From Gonocerus acuteangulatus (lineage: Eukaryota > Arthropoda > Insecta > Hemiptera > Coreidae): DNA of 64,000 bases. The stretch spans positions 47,986,821-48,050,820 of the forward strand of contig OX328125.1 in the NCBI GenBank assembly GCA_946811695.1. The letters are read 5' to 3'. Below, piece by piece: positions 33,781-46,488 of the stretch. Numbering within the stretch: the stretch's first letter is position 1; every line of letters starts with the position of its first letter. The notes under the pieces were generated by a model, which did not search any database, was not told the origin of the DNA, and saw only the letters and a list, made by a program, of their open reading frames with translations. The position numbers and the translations under genes are program-made.

Positions 33781-34650
33781 CTCATCAACAACCCCTGCAA
33801 CCCAATACAGGGTATTTAGCTCGAAAACAGACTTATCACAAAGTACAATCATCAGGCTCTCTACTGAAGAAAATGCAATAACTTCACAGAAAATCAGATT
33901 AGTCACTTCTCAATAAACAGTAATCAGAGCTTAACATGAATTATCAAGTTTAATTACAGACAATTTTTTTAAATTTGTTGGCAGCCAGGTTAAATGCTCT
34001 TACGATATCATAAGGGCTCAATAAAAACATCAAACCTCACATTTATAGTAACTATAGATCAGTAAATTGCAATCATGTTCAAAGTCAACTTTCCTTGTAA
34101 AAAAAAAAAAAAAAAATAATAATAATAATCAGCTTTTCAATTCAGTCTCGCATAGTAAACAGGTACGCAGTAAAAACTGACAATTATTTAATAAGTTAGT
34201 CATGCACTAAGTCAAAGAGGTGTAAAATAATGCAAACATATACCTAAGGAGAAAGAGTGAGAGACATTATTCAATTATAACATTATGGATACAGGTCCTG
34301 GCAAAAACAATGGGGGTAGGAAATAATTGTATCTCCTGCCAATACATAAAAATAAGGTTAAATATAGATTGGCAGGGATATGAACACTTCAACATTTGAC
34401 CTGACTAATCCTCAACAAACTGAAACAATAATGTAGCCCATTGGAATTTATTTTCTAGGCAAATAAATGGAATAAACAAAAAAGGGCATGGTTGGCAAAT
34501 TTTAAATACTTCTAGTTAAAAAAGAATTTAAAATAGTAATTATATTGGCTAATTAAAAGCTATAATTAGAATTCTAAAGGTCTCAGAAACAATGATTAGG
34601 ATTCGGTATTTTACCATTATTAAAATTTTATCAGTAATTGAAGTACTTAC

Positions 34651-34849
34651 ATGGCTCAAGTTCCAGCTGGCTCGAAAGCCGAAAAGAGGAGACTAACAGA
34701 TTATAGGAATGTATACAAAAATGAAAATTACCAATGTAAACTAACTTATTCACACCCTCCCCCCCATCAGTAACAACTGATTGACAGCTGTTACATAGAT
34801 TTGATTGTACTTCACCGTTTAATGAATTCTTTAAAGTTTTGCATTGCAT
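34651..34849 (-). CDS. CAMKMT: Probable first coding exon of CAMKMT
   Basis: ATG 34849 opens 66 codons plus one base, ending at CCAT|GTAAGT (donor 34650). Splicing to the acceptor before 33794 keeps the frame and gives ...LELEP-W-VVDEMGIESH. The N-terminal segment is not conserved in this family, so homology cannot confirm it. The alternative is that this is 5'UTR and translation starts at 33780. Confidence 0.5.
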
Positions 34850-36484
34850 TTAATTAAGAGTAATGGCAAATTTTATTTTTTTAATTCTTCATCGAAAAAT
34901 GTTTTCAGACTTCATTATTTGAAATCTTCGTTTCAAAGTATTGCATCAATATTACAGCTTCGTTGGATTCAGCGAATAGACATGTAAGTTCTAACGGTGA
35001 CGAATGAAAACTCTCAAGGCGCTTTAAGTTGATTTTAGTTGGGGTGAACGTAAAAGTACGGTTTGAAATTTAATTTAGTTTTGAGTTTTTATCAAGTAAG
35101 GGTTCAAAAACGTTGCCAAGTTGAAACGGTCATCCCTGGTTTGCTAATCATTTGCAAAAATTTGGATCAAATAGTAAAATTCACTAAGATAAAAGAAAAA
35201 AAACGCAAATCAAGGCTATTAAATTATGCTTAAAAGATTGATATTCAAAATTTCCCAACAGAAATTTCATGTGTAAATGGGAAACCGCTTATCAGTTTAT
35301 ATTAGTGCAATAGTTATAAGCCACATATTTGAAGAAATTACTAATGATTGTAACATTCACATAAAGTACCATCTTGATCACGTTGGCGATTTACTAATTT
35401 AATTAAATGATAAAAGCGTACAGAGAATATTTAAATTTTTAAGGGTAAGGTTAAGGCTGTAAATTCCTAGATCACCGATGTGGCATCCTTAGGACGTGAA
35501 ACAAGAAGAGCGTACCGAATAAATGAATATTGCATAAGAGGGTGATTGAAATATGTCTTGGCCTTCTGAAACATATAAAATACTAAGCAATGAATAGGGT
35601 CACCATCTTATAATATGAAGATATAAGTATAAAAAAAGCTAGCCCACAGTTTTGTTACGATTCATAGTTATGGAAAGGAAATCGACGACATCCTCAAAGT
35701 AAGAAGAGGGGTCCAATTAATTTAGGAAGCTTTTTAATTTTGAGAAAAATTAAACCACCTGAAACACTGTCTTGAGGTATGTCATTTCCAACTATTTTCT
35801 CCGTAGAAACAGTATTGTTGATTTGCATTTTAACAACTCTCAGTTCGTGAAAATGTAGGCAATTGATCTTTGAATATTGATTCTTCTATTTACTCGTCCA
35901 AGAAGATTGACAACCGACCTTGTGCAACTAGAAGCTGCTTGTCAGTTTCCTGTGTGGCGTTGAAGCCATTGAAGTCTAATTGGATGAAGAAAAAATCCTT
36001 TGACAAATATCCGGCAAGATTCAATATTTCAGAAATACAAGTAAGGGTATTCGTATGAGAATTATCGTGTATAAATCACTAACAGTTGAAAATACCATTA
36101 AGAATAACGATCCGATTCAAACTGGTACAGGATAGACCGCTAAGAATGAATGTGAAGTTTCAAATTATCTGGGGAACTGGAAGATGGGGCAAATGCCCTA
36201 TATTCAGAACAAAATGATCAATATTAGTAGATAAAAAATATTAGTATATATCTATGGTCTATTAAAAAAAATAAAAATGGAAGTGCAAGGCCTATAGAAT
36301 CAATGCAAAGATTAAGTTAGACAAACTCTAAGGTCTAAATTATTTTTGACAAATATTGAGAAATAAGACATTGTACCAATTATTACATTGATAGTTTTGT
36401 TGGAAACCTGTTGGTTGGGTAATGAAGTCACAGAACCAACCTTTCTGAAATCTTAAAAAGCCTTTTTTTATGATGTACGTAAGC
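34850..36484. other. Upstream flank of CAMKMT, no gene recognised
   Basis: Probable promoter side of CAMKMT. An open segment at about 35903-36037, between an acceptor-like CGTCCAAG and a donor-like ATACAA|GTAAGG, could be an exon but encodes nothing recognised. Confidence 0.4.
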
Positions 36485-36936
36485 CAGGGCCGCCACATCT
36501 CAGAGCCGGGCCCGGGACCAGTTCACGGGCCCCCTTCTCAAAGCCGGGCCCCCACTTCTCAGAGCCAGACTGAAAATTCTAGTACTTTTCTACAGGGCTT
36601 TGGACATTTTAAAATTATTATCATCTTGAGTTTTGAGCGAAATGAGAATAAAAGCCGAAATCGGTACAGTAAAGGTCACTTTCGGTACTTGTAGTTTTAT
36701 TACGACTCCTAATGAAATATACTATTCTGGGACTGCACTTGTTTTATCGTTTATGTACATTAAAAAAAATATAGATCCCATCCAATAACGCCCCGTCTAT
36801 ATTTCTAAACCCCATTCTTTTTACCAGCTCATAACCTACACATTTTTTTTCCACTTAGCGAGGTCCAGCCCGGGCCCCCACGGCGCCCGGGCCCGGGACA
36901 ACTGTAGCCGGCTGCCCCTCCCATGTGGCGGCCCTG
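36485..36936. mobile_element. hAT-type MITE with GC-rich ends
   Basis: Terminal inverted repeats CAGGGCCGCCACAT (36485-36498) and ATGTGGCGGCCCTG (36923-36936). The 8-bp flanks ACGTAAGC and ATATAAGC match at six of eight positions, as expected for a diverged hAT TSD. GGGCCC-rich subterminal repeats occur at both ends. Non-coding. Confidence 0.85.
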
Positions 36937-37496
36937 ATATAAGCATGTATCAGCGTATAAAAAAGAAGACCTCAAAAGGCTGCTTTTGTGTTTGCCTGCC
37001 TTAAGGCCTGGTCTATAATGAGATTCAGTTTGGCATTCTGCAAATAAATTGATCTGATGTGGGTATTTACTTTAACTGAGTATTTGTAGCCAAGAATCAA
37101 ATATTTAACTAAAAATATTATTTTCCGAGGAGAAATTTTCTATTCCTTAGGGACTATACAGTTTTCAATAATATTACTACAGTCTCTATTAATTTGAACG
37201 CCATTGAACATTTTAAATCCCCTCGGCAAGATCAGTTTCCTTCGGTAATCTTCGGCAAGTTTCGTACAGTTCCCCAGATAATTTCAAACTTCTTATCACT
37301 AGCGCGCTCTTGAGGCATTAACCAACCAACTACATTCATTCCCCGCTGTCTGTAGAGTGAGGTACTTTTCGCCAGGTTGAATCGGCTTGAGTTACGTAAT
37401 ATTATTTTCGACTTTTAGCGATCTGTACAGGCCAAATCTATTTGTCAACGATTTCTAATCAGTCTTTTAGTGAAGTTATGTGTTAGTTTCGTATCT

Positions 37497-37586
37497 ATGG
37501 GTGATAAAGGTATTATTAACACAGCTTCTTCGAAAATCGGCCTCTTCTGGGAATCTTTCCTCAAATCAGAAGCAAATTCTTATGAG
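37497..37586 (+). CDS. Candidate first coding exon, unknown protein
   Basis: ATG 37497 opens 30 codons (begins MGDKGIINTASSKIGLFWES) ending at TATGAG|GTATGT, phase 0. The 300 bp upstream is less AT-rich than the surroundings, compatible with a promoter. No continuing exon was identified and the peptide is not recognised. Confidence 0.3.
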
Positions 37587-38931
37587 GTATGTATTTATAT
37601 ATTTTACTTACAACATATTTTCTTCTGTTCTTGCAGTGATTTAATTACCATAGCTTATCTAATTATTTGATTCTAAAACTTTCTTTTTTTATTTTATGTA
37701 AAAAACGATAAAAATATGTACACTTTCGAAAAATTACCGGGTTTATCACTAGGTTTAAAATGAGACTTATCTTATATTTTACAAAAAGGAGACATATGTT
37801 TCTAGTAGAAGGGAGTAATCTTTTATATACTAACTTTTTCCATTTTAATGTTTAATATGTCATTCCGGGTTGGCTCCATTCACTGATCTTTAAAAAGTAA
37901 ATTATTCCAGTTCTTACAACTTGGCAATACCCCTGTTGAAAAGGCTAAACCCCATAAAACGAGAGTAATTTTGGAATAAAATCTTATTAGTTTGACTTTA
38001 TTTTTGAATATTCTAGCTTCTTATTTAATTTTCTACTGTATTTGTAATATCTTTATAACTTAATGTAAATTAATATCCCACAATTTATGGATTGTCTGAG
38101 GAGAAGGTAGATATATAAAGAAGTTTTTTCTGATGTTTTTGTTTAGAATTGAATTTTGTTTCCCAATTACACTTGTCATTACTTTTGATCCATGTTAACT
38201 ACTAATTGGATACGGTACTTAAACACTTACCTAATACTGGTACATATCATAAAATTTAATAAAATACTCCTGTATTAATTTTTATTTCTAGCTATTATTT
38301 TTTTTCTTTAGTATATTTTATTTAAATTTATTTTGTATTTATACTTTTCCATTACATATTTATGGTTATTAAAATTGATTCATTATTTACTCTAAACTTT
38401 TTAAGCTTAAATAGCTGACATTTTCATACTGACATTGAAATTTGCAGATCGCAATCAGTGCAGTCGAGAAAAATACATAAATGTTTTTGTTTCATTCTAA
38501 AATTTACTTCTTTTCCTTTTTTGTAACAGATAATGTATTTGAACTTGATTATATGTTCAATATTTGAAAATAATATTGAATTAAAGATTTATTTTTATAA
38601 TGTATTTGTGCAAAGAGCAGATGTTTGAAGATCTATTGAACCTACTAAAATTTCCATATTATTTAAAATATAGTCACCTTAATTTTTATTTATAATACAA
38701 ATAATTCTTGTTTTGTAATAATTAATTTCCAAATTTTGACTGTTTAGCAGGAAAATCATTGTGTTCGATTTTCCATATTTTATCAAAAAAGAATACCTAA
38801 AATAATGAGTTTAATCCATTCAAATTAATGCACACATTTAATTTGAATGTTGCAATTTTTAGTGTTTGGATTTACGTAAAGTATATATTAACAAATAATT
38901 TGTGTTTTGTTATATAATACCCTTTTATATT
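37587..38931. other. AT-rich, possible intron
   Basis: Very AT-rich. An acceptor-like ATTTGCAG near 38447 is followed by a short open stretch only. Nothing else recognised. Confidence 0.4.
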
Positions 38932-39020
38932 TTTATTTATTTATTTTTTTATTTTTTTTTTTTTTATTTTTTATTTTTTATTTTTTTACGGCGCATCTAC
39001 TTCTAGGTCATTAGCGCCGA
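38932..39020 (-). mobile_element. S1 SINE, 5'-truncated copy
   Basis: A T-rich tail, then ACGGCGCATCTACTTCTAGG and CATTAGCGCCGA, the reverse complement of the S1 body. The tRNA-like head is missing. Flanked by the 12-bp TSD CCCTTTTATATT (38920-38931 and 39021-39032). Confidence 0.9.
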
Positions 39021-39236
39021 CCCTTTTATATTATCCACAAATTTGAATAGAATTATCATAACTGGATTTTATAATGAATTCCAGTATATATTTAAACACC
39101 TCACAATGTTTAGATTCATATTTAAACTCATCTTTTTTATTTTACCCATTTATATATTTTTTAAATTTCTCCAAATATACATCGATTGCACCTACTTGGC
39201 ACCAAATCAGTTGGATCACATATAATTATAATTTAT

Positions 39237-39242
39237 TATATA

Positions 39243-39315
<73 letters not shown>

Positions 39316-39317
39316 CT
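39237..39317. repeat. (TA)n microsatellite
   Basis: About 75 bp of nearly pure TA repeat, not obviously inside a recognised element. Confidence 0.95.
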
Positions 39318-39521
39318 TTAAAAAAAGTTATAAAAATAAAACATTTTTTTTTTCAAATAAATGTAAGGTTTGATGGCTATTTTGGGACACTACAAACAAA
39401 AAACAAATAAATAAATAAATTTGCTTTCACCTTGTTTATTTTTTAGGCCAGGGGACGACCTCTCTTCTAAAGAAATGTGGAGAAAGTAAAATATCCGTTA
39501 GTTAAACTTCCCGAAGAATTG

Positions 39522-39965
39522 AAAAAGTCCGTCACGCAGGAGCTGCATAACTAAGCACTTTCCTCAGAATTGGGTAGTCTCGAGTGGATTCCTGAATAGT
39601 TTGCTTTAAATAACCTTTACAGATAAATAAAATAAAAACATAAATAACACCTGTTTCAATTCAATTCAAGCATAGTACAAAGTAAAACCCCTCCCCCTTT
39701 CGATAGACCGATTTAGTTCATTTTTACAACACTTCTTCCTTATTGGATACCCAGGATGTATACCGTGTTTCGTTACAATACAGCAGAAATTACGACCGGT
39801 ATGAGCAAATTAGTAATTTGGCTTCAGAGTAAACCCCCCCTCCGGATGGACTGATTTTGTTGGTTAACGAACTCGTTCAATCGTTTGATTGGGGAATACT
39901 ACATACCATGTTTCATGGGGAAGGAACAAAAACTCTGGCCGGTATCGTGTTAACGGACACATATA

Positions 39966-40048
<83 letters not shown>

Positions 40049-40170
40049 TTTAACGGGGGTCATTTTCGGTGTCTACTAGGTAGGATCGATAAAGATTCGA
40101 AGACATTTTTCAAAAATTCCATCATGAGTGCAACCTCAATAGCTACTTTCCTTCGGAGGAAAGTGCTAAA
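39522..40170 (-). mobile_element. H2-family HINE-like element
   Basis: Minus strand starts AGCACTTTCCTCCGAAGGAA, has the same GACCCCCGTTAAAATTTA block before a (TA)n tract (about 39966-40040), then CGTTAACACGATACCGGCCA, one to two H2 tandem units, and ends GAGGAAAGTGCTTAG plus GCAGCTCCTGCGTGACGGAC and T's. Shorter than the copy at 18394-19513, with fewer tandem units. Confidence 0.75.
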
Positions 40171-40941
40171 AAAAATAAAAAAAATAATTGAAATATAATG
40201 GAATTTTAATTTTATCATTGGATTCAATTTTTTTGAGATGCTGGAGAAATTAAGTTAGAAGAATATAATTTAATGATATACATGTGTAAACAATTTTATT
40301 TTTTTTTACACCTACTTCTAAATATCTATGATGATTTAGAGACTTTTTTAAGCAAGCCCATTGAGGAAAATCTACATGCAGATTCAAGTTGTTTCAAACC
40401 CACATAAACTTTGTGGAAGTCCAGCACACTTTCCATTCTGCCACTGGGAGACATAGATTTACAGTTATAATAATTATAACTGTATCAACAGCCTAGGAAT
40501 TAATCCTGTTCCAACTAGATCACCTTAGTCCCTCTAGATTAAGTGGTCTTCTCCTATTTTCGCACTTAACCATTAAATAGAAAGAAAAGCAGCAACTGCT
40601 TCTAAAATTTATTCATGTTGCATAAGAAAAATGAAACTAAAATGAAATATGTGATGAATTTGAAGAAATTTGTAACAAATAAATCCTCTGATTTATTCAC
40701 ATTTTTCTTATTTAAAACAGTAGCCACCAAATGCTTCTCTATACACAATATTAGACCTATAGCCATCGGGAATCAAGCAAACAGGCTGCTAGGATTGCTA
40801 AAACGTGACAGAGTAGATTTATTGTTAAACCCCAGTGTGTATAGAGTGTCTGACAGACAGCAAACATACAAACAGACAAAAATGCTAAAAATCATTGTTT
40901 TGGGTACTATTGCGTTGATAAAGGCCCCAATAGTATTTTTA

Positions 40942-40964
40942 TTTATTTAAATTTTAACGTCCAT
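40942..40964 (-). mobile_element. 23-bp S2 SINE tail insertion with 14-bp TSD
   Basis: TTTATTTAAATTTTAACGTC followed by CAT is the complement of the S2 3' tail. It is flanked by exact CAATAGTATTTTTA duplications (40928-40941 and 40965-40978). It appears to be an extremely 5'-truncated retroposition. Confidence 0.75.
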
Positions 40965-41034
40965 CAATAGTATTTTTAAGCATATATCTTCCTTGTACAG
41001 ACAGGTATCCATTAGAATTTTATTTTATGTATAG

Positions 41035-41345
41035 ATAGATTACGGCTGGTAGTGGTAAGTTGGTAATTTGGGTCCAGAGTAAACCCCCTCTCCTAATGAA
41101 CCGATTTGGTTTATTTTTACAACACATTTTTCTGTTAATATGTCCACAACGAATATCGAGTTTTTGTTGCAATACAGCAATAATTGCGGCCGGTATGGAC
41201 GAATAACTACTTTGGGTCGGGAGTAAACCCGGTTTCCAGATGAACCAATTTTGCTGGTTAACGAACTCATTCAATAATTTGCTAGGGGAATACTATATAC
41301 CATTTTTTGTGCCAACAAACAAACAACTCTGGTGTGTATCATGTT
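41035..41345 (-). mobile_element. H2-family fragment
   Basis: Contains two H2 tandem-type units in minus orientation (GGGTCCAGAGTAAACCCCC, AACCGATTTGGTTTATTTTT) and the GTTAACGAACTC block. Downstream, 41400-41600 is a different repeat with CTAAAAATCATTGTTTTGGG, also present at 40885-40920. Confidence 0.65.
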
Positions 41346-42015
41346 AACGATAGCTCATGAAATGTTTGTAGTGATTCTTTACATTGGCAAACTTTTTTAT
41401 TTATGAACCGATTGACATGAAACACTAAATGTTAAGTGAAGCTTACCATAATATATTAGTGAAAACCACAACAAAATCAGATAAGCCGTTTCTGAGATTA
41501 GTGGGCACAGACAAACAGAAACAAAATCTAAAAATCATTGTTTTGGGTACTATTGCGTTGATCATAGTATTTTCCCCATATATCTTACATGTACAGAGAG
41601 TGTTCCGTCATATCATACTCATATTTATAGATAAGCCCACAAACTAACAAATAGAAACAAAAAACAAATTATACTCTTAAAAAACATTCACCAGCCATCG
41701 CTGTTCACATACAACTGAGAAACAATTCATTGTGACCTTAGGGAAAAAGATAAGCAAGTCTTATTGGTTTTTTTTCCTTCCCCTATTTCTATCTCTTTAT
41801 TTCACTTGCTCAGTATTGTCCACTCCTCTTTTATATTTGCATCAAACTGTCTCAAAAGAGGCCATAGTTACCAGAAAAAAAACCAAGAAAAAATAAAGAA
41901 TGTTATAAAAATAAATTGGCCTATACAAAGAGAAAATATTCACTTTTTTGGATATATATGGGGTAGTTCTTATTTAATAAAACACATTTTATGGTTAAAA
42001 TGTATATTTATTACT

Positions 42016-42054
42016 GCCAACGTTTCGGCTTGCTATACAAGCCATCTTCCGGGA
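42016..42054 (-). ncRNA. Hammerhead-like motif, mutated core
   Basis: Minus strand: stem II GGCTTG-TATAG-CAAGCC, GAAACGTT and GGC are intact, but the core reads CGGAAGA instead of CTGANGA, and the 5' stem I base pairing is lost. Confidence 0.55.
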
Positions 42055-42127
42055 TATAAAAACATGTATGGTATAACAATGACAAAAAGAATAGATAAAT
42101 GAACAAAAATATGAGTACATATATGAG

Positions 42128-42298
<171 letters not shown>

Positions 42299-42461
42299 GT
42301 AGTATAAAAATAGAAAATTCCCTCCGTCCATACTTCCATCTCCATTTCTCCCCACCCCGTCCCCTCCATCCTCTCCTGTCTCACCCTGGCCCTATCCTTC
42401 CTGTCTTCAGAAATGTTCTCTCCTTGAAACGGGACAGTTCTCAATCTTCTCGATAGGTATG

Positions 42462-42904
42462 CAGTTTGGGCATTATTCGAATAAATTATTATTCGAATGA
42501 TCATTCGAATAAATTTTTAGTGAATGATGAATAATTCACTGAATTATCTTATTCACACAGTACATCATGAATTATTCACAGAATTATTCGTTACTCATTA
42601 TTCTTTATTCATCATTCATTATTCATCATTCGTTATTATTTATTTCTAGTTGGTCTACTGAATAATCCTACTCAAACACACACATATATATATACGTATT
42701 TCTGGCTCCCAACATTATAATAAATCTATCGTTATTCACTAAAACATGTTTATTCTGAATGATCATTCGAATAATTTGTGAATAAAACATAAACTTCATT
42801 CACAGAATAATGAATAAAAGTAATTATTCTTGATTCATGAATGAAATAATACATTTATTCATTAATCATTATTCATCATTCTGAATAATTTTTGCCCAAT
42901 ACTG
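42462..42904. mobile_element. hAT-type MITE nested in HH-d
   Basis: Starts CAGTTTGGGCATTATTCGAA and ends TTTTTGCCCAATACTG, giving a CAGTNTTGGGCA inverted repeat. Exact 8-bp TSD TAGGTATG at 42454-42461 and 42905-42912. The interior is a dense, partly palindromic array of ATTCAT/GAATAAT motifs. Confidence 0.85.
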
Positions 42905-43042
42905 TAGGTATGTTACTACTCCACTTGTCCTCTATTCTCTTGTATACCATACACATGTATATTTATTTAGATTTTTACTATTATACTACACGCACATTTA
43001 TCTATCCTTTTGTGTCATTGTTATACCATACATGTTTTTACA

Positions 43043-43081
43043 GCCCTGAAGATGGTTTGTATAGCAAGCCGAAACGTTGGC
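43043..43081 (+). ncRNA. Hammerhead ribozyme-like motif, intact core
   Basis: Stem I GCC/GGC, core CTGAAGA (variable position 7 is A), one unpaired T, stem II GGTTTG-TATAG-CAAGCC (one G-U), GAAA, stem III ACGT, cleavage position GTT. Followed by AGTAATAAATATACATTTTA, which starts the conserved hairpin. Confidence 0.7.
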
Positions 43082-43199
43082 AGTAATAAATATACATTTT
43101 AACCATAAAATGTGTTTTATTAAATAAGAACATTGACCGAAACCCCGACGATCAACGCTTCCTACTTCTGAACGGTCGACCATATCTTCGCAATCAATA

Positions 43200-43202
43200 T
43201 AA

Positions 43203-43242
<40 letters not shown>

Positions 43243-43261
43243 AGAGAGTGAGAGAGAGAGT

Positions 43262-43326
<65 letters not shown>
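43200..43326. repeat. (GAGAGT)n / (GA)n microsatellite
   Basis: Hexamer GTGAGA repeats grade into pure GA repeats, immediately right of unit HH-d. Confidence 0.95.
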
Positions 43327-43327
<1 letters not shown>

Positions 43328-44734
43328 TTGTAAACTCTGGTAGAGTGTCAACCCTAATAGATATTCGAATTTTTGAACAATTATTTCATGATTCCTTTCT
43401 CAATTGCTGCATTCCTCTGGAATGGCCTGAAAGAAACTTATGCAACTCATTGCACCATATCCCTGGAATGGTGCAAAAACAGGCAGGTTTTATGCATCCA
43501 TCAGAATTCGCTATAATTATGCCTCGGAAGCATATTATTTTCATTAATTCCTGTTTTGGAGTATGACTCAAGGAATTTAGTAAATTGACAAATAAAACTC
43601 AGAATATTTTGATTAAATTTCAAACAACACTCCGTATTTACGTTTTGAAAGGGCCCGAACAAAATTCATCTTTTGTAGAATTTCAATTCGATTGGATTTC
43701 GATATTTGTAATATAAAAAAATATAAATTTTTCCCCTTTCGAACAAGTATCAAGGTCAAGCTAGAGAAGCGTCTAATATTGGTTTGAATCGGTCGTAGAC
43801 CATGTTATGTAACAGTGACGTCATACGCCCCTATATCTTGGCTAAGGCTTCTCTTATGAAACCTTCGTATTGCTAGTAGGCTTACGAGGCCGCAAATTGT
43901 ACATACTTCAGCCATGAGTCCTACATTTGTTGCGGTTTGGAATAATACTAGTTGCAGATGGAGGTGAAGGCCTTGGTCTGTTTTGTACTCACGTTGTCTG
44001 TACAAAATAACATAATTATGATACATTATGAGGTTTAGTACTCCTCACTCAGCTACTGCAAAGTTGCGACTCAAAACATGTTTTCGAATCGTCTAGGTCA
44101 TATGTGGGTAGTAACCGGCCCTCTGTAAGATTTGATCCGGTCTGCGGGACGTTTTGAAAAACCCAATTTATTAAAAAAAATTGATATTACACTATTTACT
44201 CACACTCACTCCAAATGAGGAAGATCGAGTGAGATTAGGTTTGTCGCTTGTTCCTGCGGAATCCAGTTAGCGAGCAAGCCTAGTGTCTCATTGATTTCGT
44301 ATCGCTATTTAATTTTCGTAATTTGTAATAATTCCAAATTTCACGATTTAATTATAATGTTGTACTACACGATTTAATTATAATGTTGCGCTCCGTGATT
44401 AAGGTCCTGCGTTCAATTCACCTCTGTGAACTTGGCACCCCACTTTTGAAAAAAAATATGACAATAGACTCAAAAAATTGCAAATCGTTTGTAGTTGTTT
44501 GTAGTGAAAAAAATTTCGTTTGTAGTTGAACCGATTTTGAGAAACGGGGGGTCAAAAAATACCCCGCACCCGACTTCAACCGATTGGAACCAAACCATTT
44601 TTATTCGACGTCAAATCGTTTGTAGTTGTCTGTAGTGAAAGAATTTTCGTTTGTAGTTGACCAGAAAAAAAGTTACAGCCGTTTTTTGAATTTCCAAAAT
44701 GACAACTTTTTCATTTTTAGGGGTGCGTGTTTTT
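43327..44734. other. Intergenic, repeat-derived, no gene recognised
   Basis: Contains a duplicated ACGATTTAATTATAATGTTG motif near 44343-44388 and repeated CGTTTGTAGTTG motifs at 44485-44660. Open frames around 43345-43571 and 43805-44026 lack domains. Confidence 0.45.
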
Positions 44735-44868
44735 AGCGCGGTTCCTCCCTCCCCCATAGGGAGGAACCCCGCTTATAAGGTTGATACAATGAAACAATCC
44801 GGAAGTGCCGACTAGAAAATTTCGCGTTTCAGAACCCCTAGAGACCGAAAATAACGGTGGTTCAAATT

Positions 44869-44965
<97 letters not shown>

Positions 44966-46122
44966 CTGTTCGCTCTCTAGGTGGAAGACGAATGGTCCGA
45001 TTTTGATGAAATTTCGTACAAAAATCCGTCGTCCAATTTGAAAGGTCAAGTTCGTTAACCAGCAAAATCCGCCCACTGGAAGATGGCATTTGGGGCGAAA
45101 TTCGCGCAAAAAAATCGTAACGCTTACGTTTTTGAGTTCATAAGCTTGTAAGTACTCTTTTTATAGGCTTCTTGGGCTGGGAAAACGAATGGAACCATTT
45201 TCAAGGCGATAGCTTTAACCGTTTTCGAGAAAATTGGAAAAATAGTTTTTGAATACCGTTTTTGGTTTGGGTACTTAGAATTACGGGATTCAGTTGAAAC
45301 ATTATCTGCATGTTGTACATTCATTAAAACTAATATGTTGAAAGTTTTGTTACGTTTGGAGTTAAGGAAGGGTTAGAATAAAATATTTTATGAACAGACA
45401 TGAAAAGTTTTGGGAACTTCGTATACTTTCATTAATATCTCGAACACGGCTGGGATATCGTGGTAAGTGGATAGAAACTATTTGAAAGCTTACTAAATTC
45501 TCTACAAAAAAGATTCTAAAACTATTTTTGATTAGGTTATGTCAATCGGAGAAATAAGTGCTTAAATCTTCAAATACGTCTGTTTTGTTCTTATGAACGG
45601 GTTTTTGTCGTTCTTTTTGTAATTTTTGTCTCCTTCCCTTCGTTTTTTATTGCTTTTTATTTTTGTAAATTCTTATGTTGGGAAAATTTTGTGTGTAAAA
45701 CAGGATATGAAAAATGAGACCAATTTTCTGTTGCTAGAAATAATGTAAATTTTGGGAACTTTCATTAATATCTCGAAAACGGTTGAAAATCTTGGTAAAC
45801 GGAAGGATACCATTAGAAAGCTTATTAAATGCTCTACATAAAAGGTTCTAATGAAAGTTTTGATTAGGCGATGACAATCGGAGAAATAAGAGCTTAAAGC
45901 TTTAAAGTAATTGATTTCGCTTATTCGAACTGTTCTTTTTGTCTGTTTTTAATTCCTTGTTATTTTTTAATTGCTTATAGTTGGATAATGTATTCGAAAA
46001 TAAAACAGGTTCCAAGATTCCAAGACCTTGTAACTAGCGGGACGGTTTCTAGTGTTGCCGACCCTTCCAGGTAAGATTGTAAATCCTACCTTTCAAGACT
46101 GGTGGAACCAAAATAATAACTG

Positions 46123-46283
46123 TCGGGGTTCGGTCACTGCTACTTAATAAAACTACATTTTATCCTAAAAATGGTTTTATTGTGCCGACGTTTCGGCTTG
46201 AACTTCAAGCCTTCATCAGGGCTGTAAATACAAGTAGGACATATTTAACACTAATATAGGCACATATCTATGTAAATATACCT

Positions 46284-46339
<56 letters not shown>

Positions 46340-46488
46340 AGCATATACACATACACATATACACGCACACATATGTACATATATATGCCCACATACATAC
46401 ACATATGGGGTATGTATTATTAAGTAGCAGTGACCGAACCCGGACAATCCCTACCTTGCATCATCAACGGTCAACGATCTCCTCTCAA
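46123..46488 (-). mobile_element. Complete hammerhead-bearing unit (HH-e) with 14-bp TSD
   Basis: Flanked by CAAAATAATAACTG at 46109-46122 and 46489-46502, inside an H1 element. On the minus strand a GGGTTCGGTCACTGCTACTT sequence near the start is exactly complementary to AAGTAGCAGTGACCGAACCC at the end. A hammerhead motif (46184-46222, minus) and the hairpin AATAAAACCATTTTTAGGAT precede that end. Only 366 bp, no ORF, with an internal (TA)n. Confidence 0.8.
46184..46222 (-). ncRNA. Hammerhead ribozyme-like motif, best-preserved copy
   Basis: Minus strand: stem I GCC/GGC, consensus core CTGATGA, one unpaired A, perfect stem II GGCTTG-AAGTT-CAAGCC, GAAA, stem III ACGT, cleavage position GTC. 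Every catalytic-core base expected for a type I hammerhead is present. Confidence 0.75.

Noticed and set aside
33594..33916. ORFs overlapping CAMKMT in other frames
   Set aside because: Shadow frames of the CAMKMT exon, where GC content is higher.
35903..36037. Internal exon between CGTCCAAG and CAA|GTAAGG
   Set aside because: Splice-like ends but no homology recognised and no neighbouring exons; could be chance.
43200..43326. CRISPR-like or satellite array
   Set aside because: Simple hexamer/dinucleotide microsatellite without spacers; the genome is eukaryotic.
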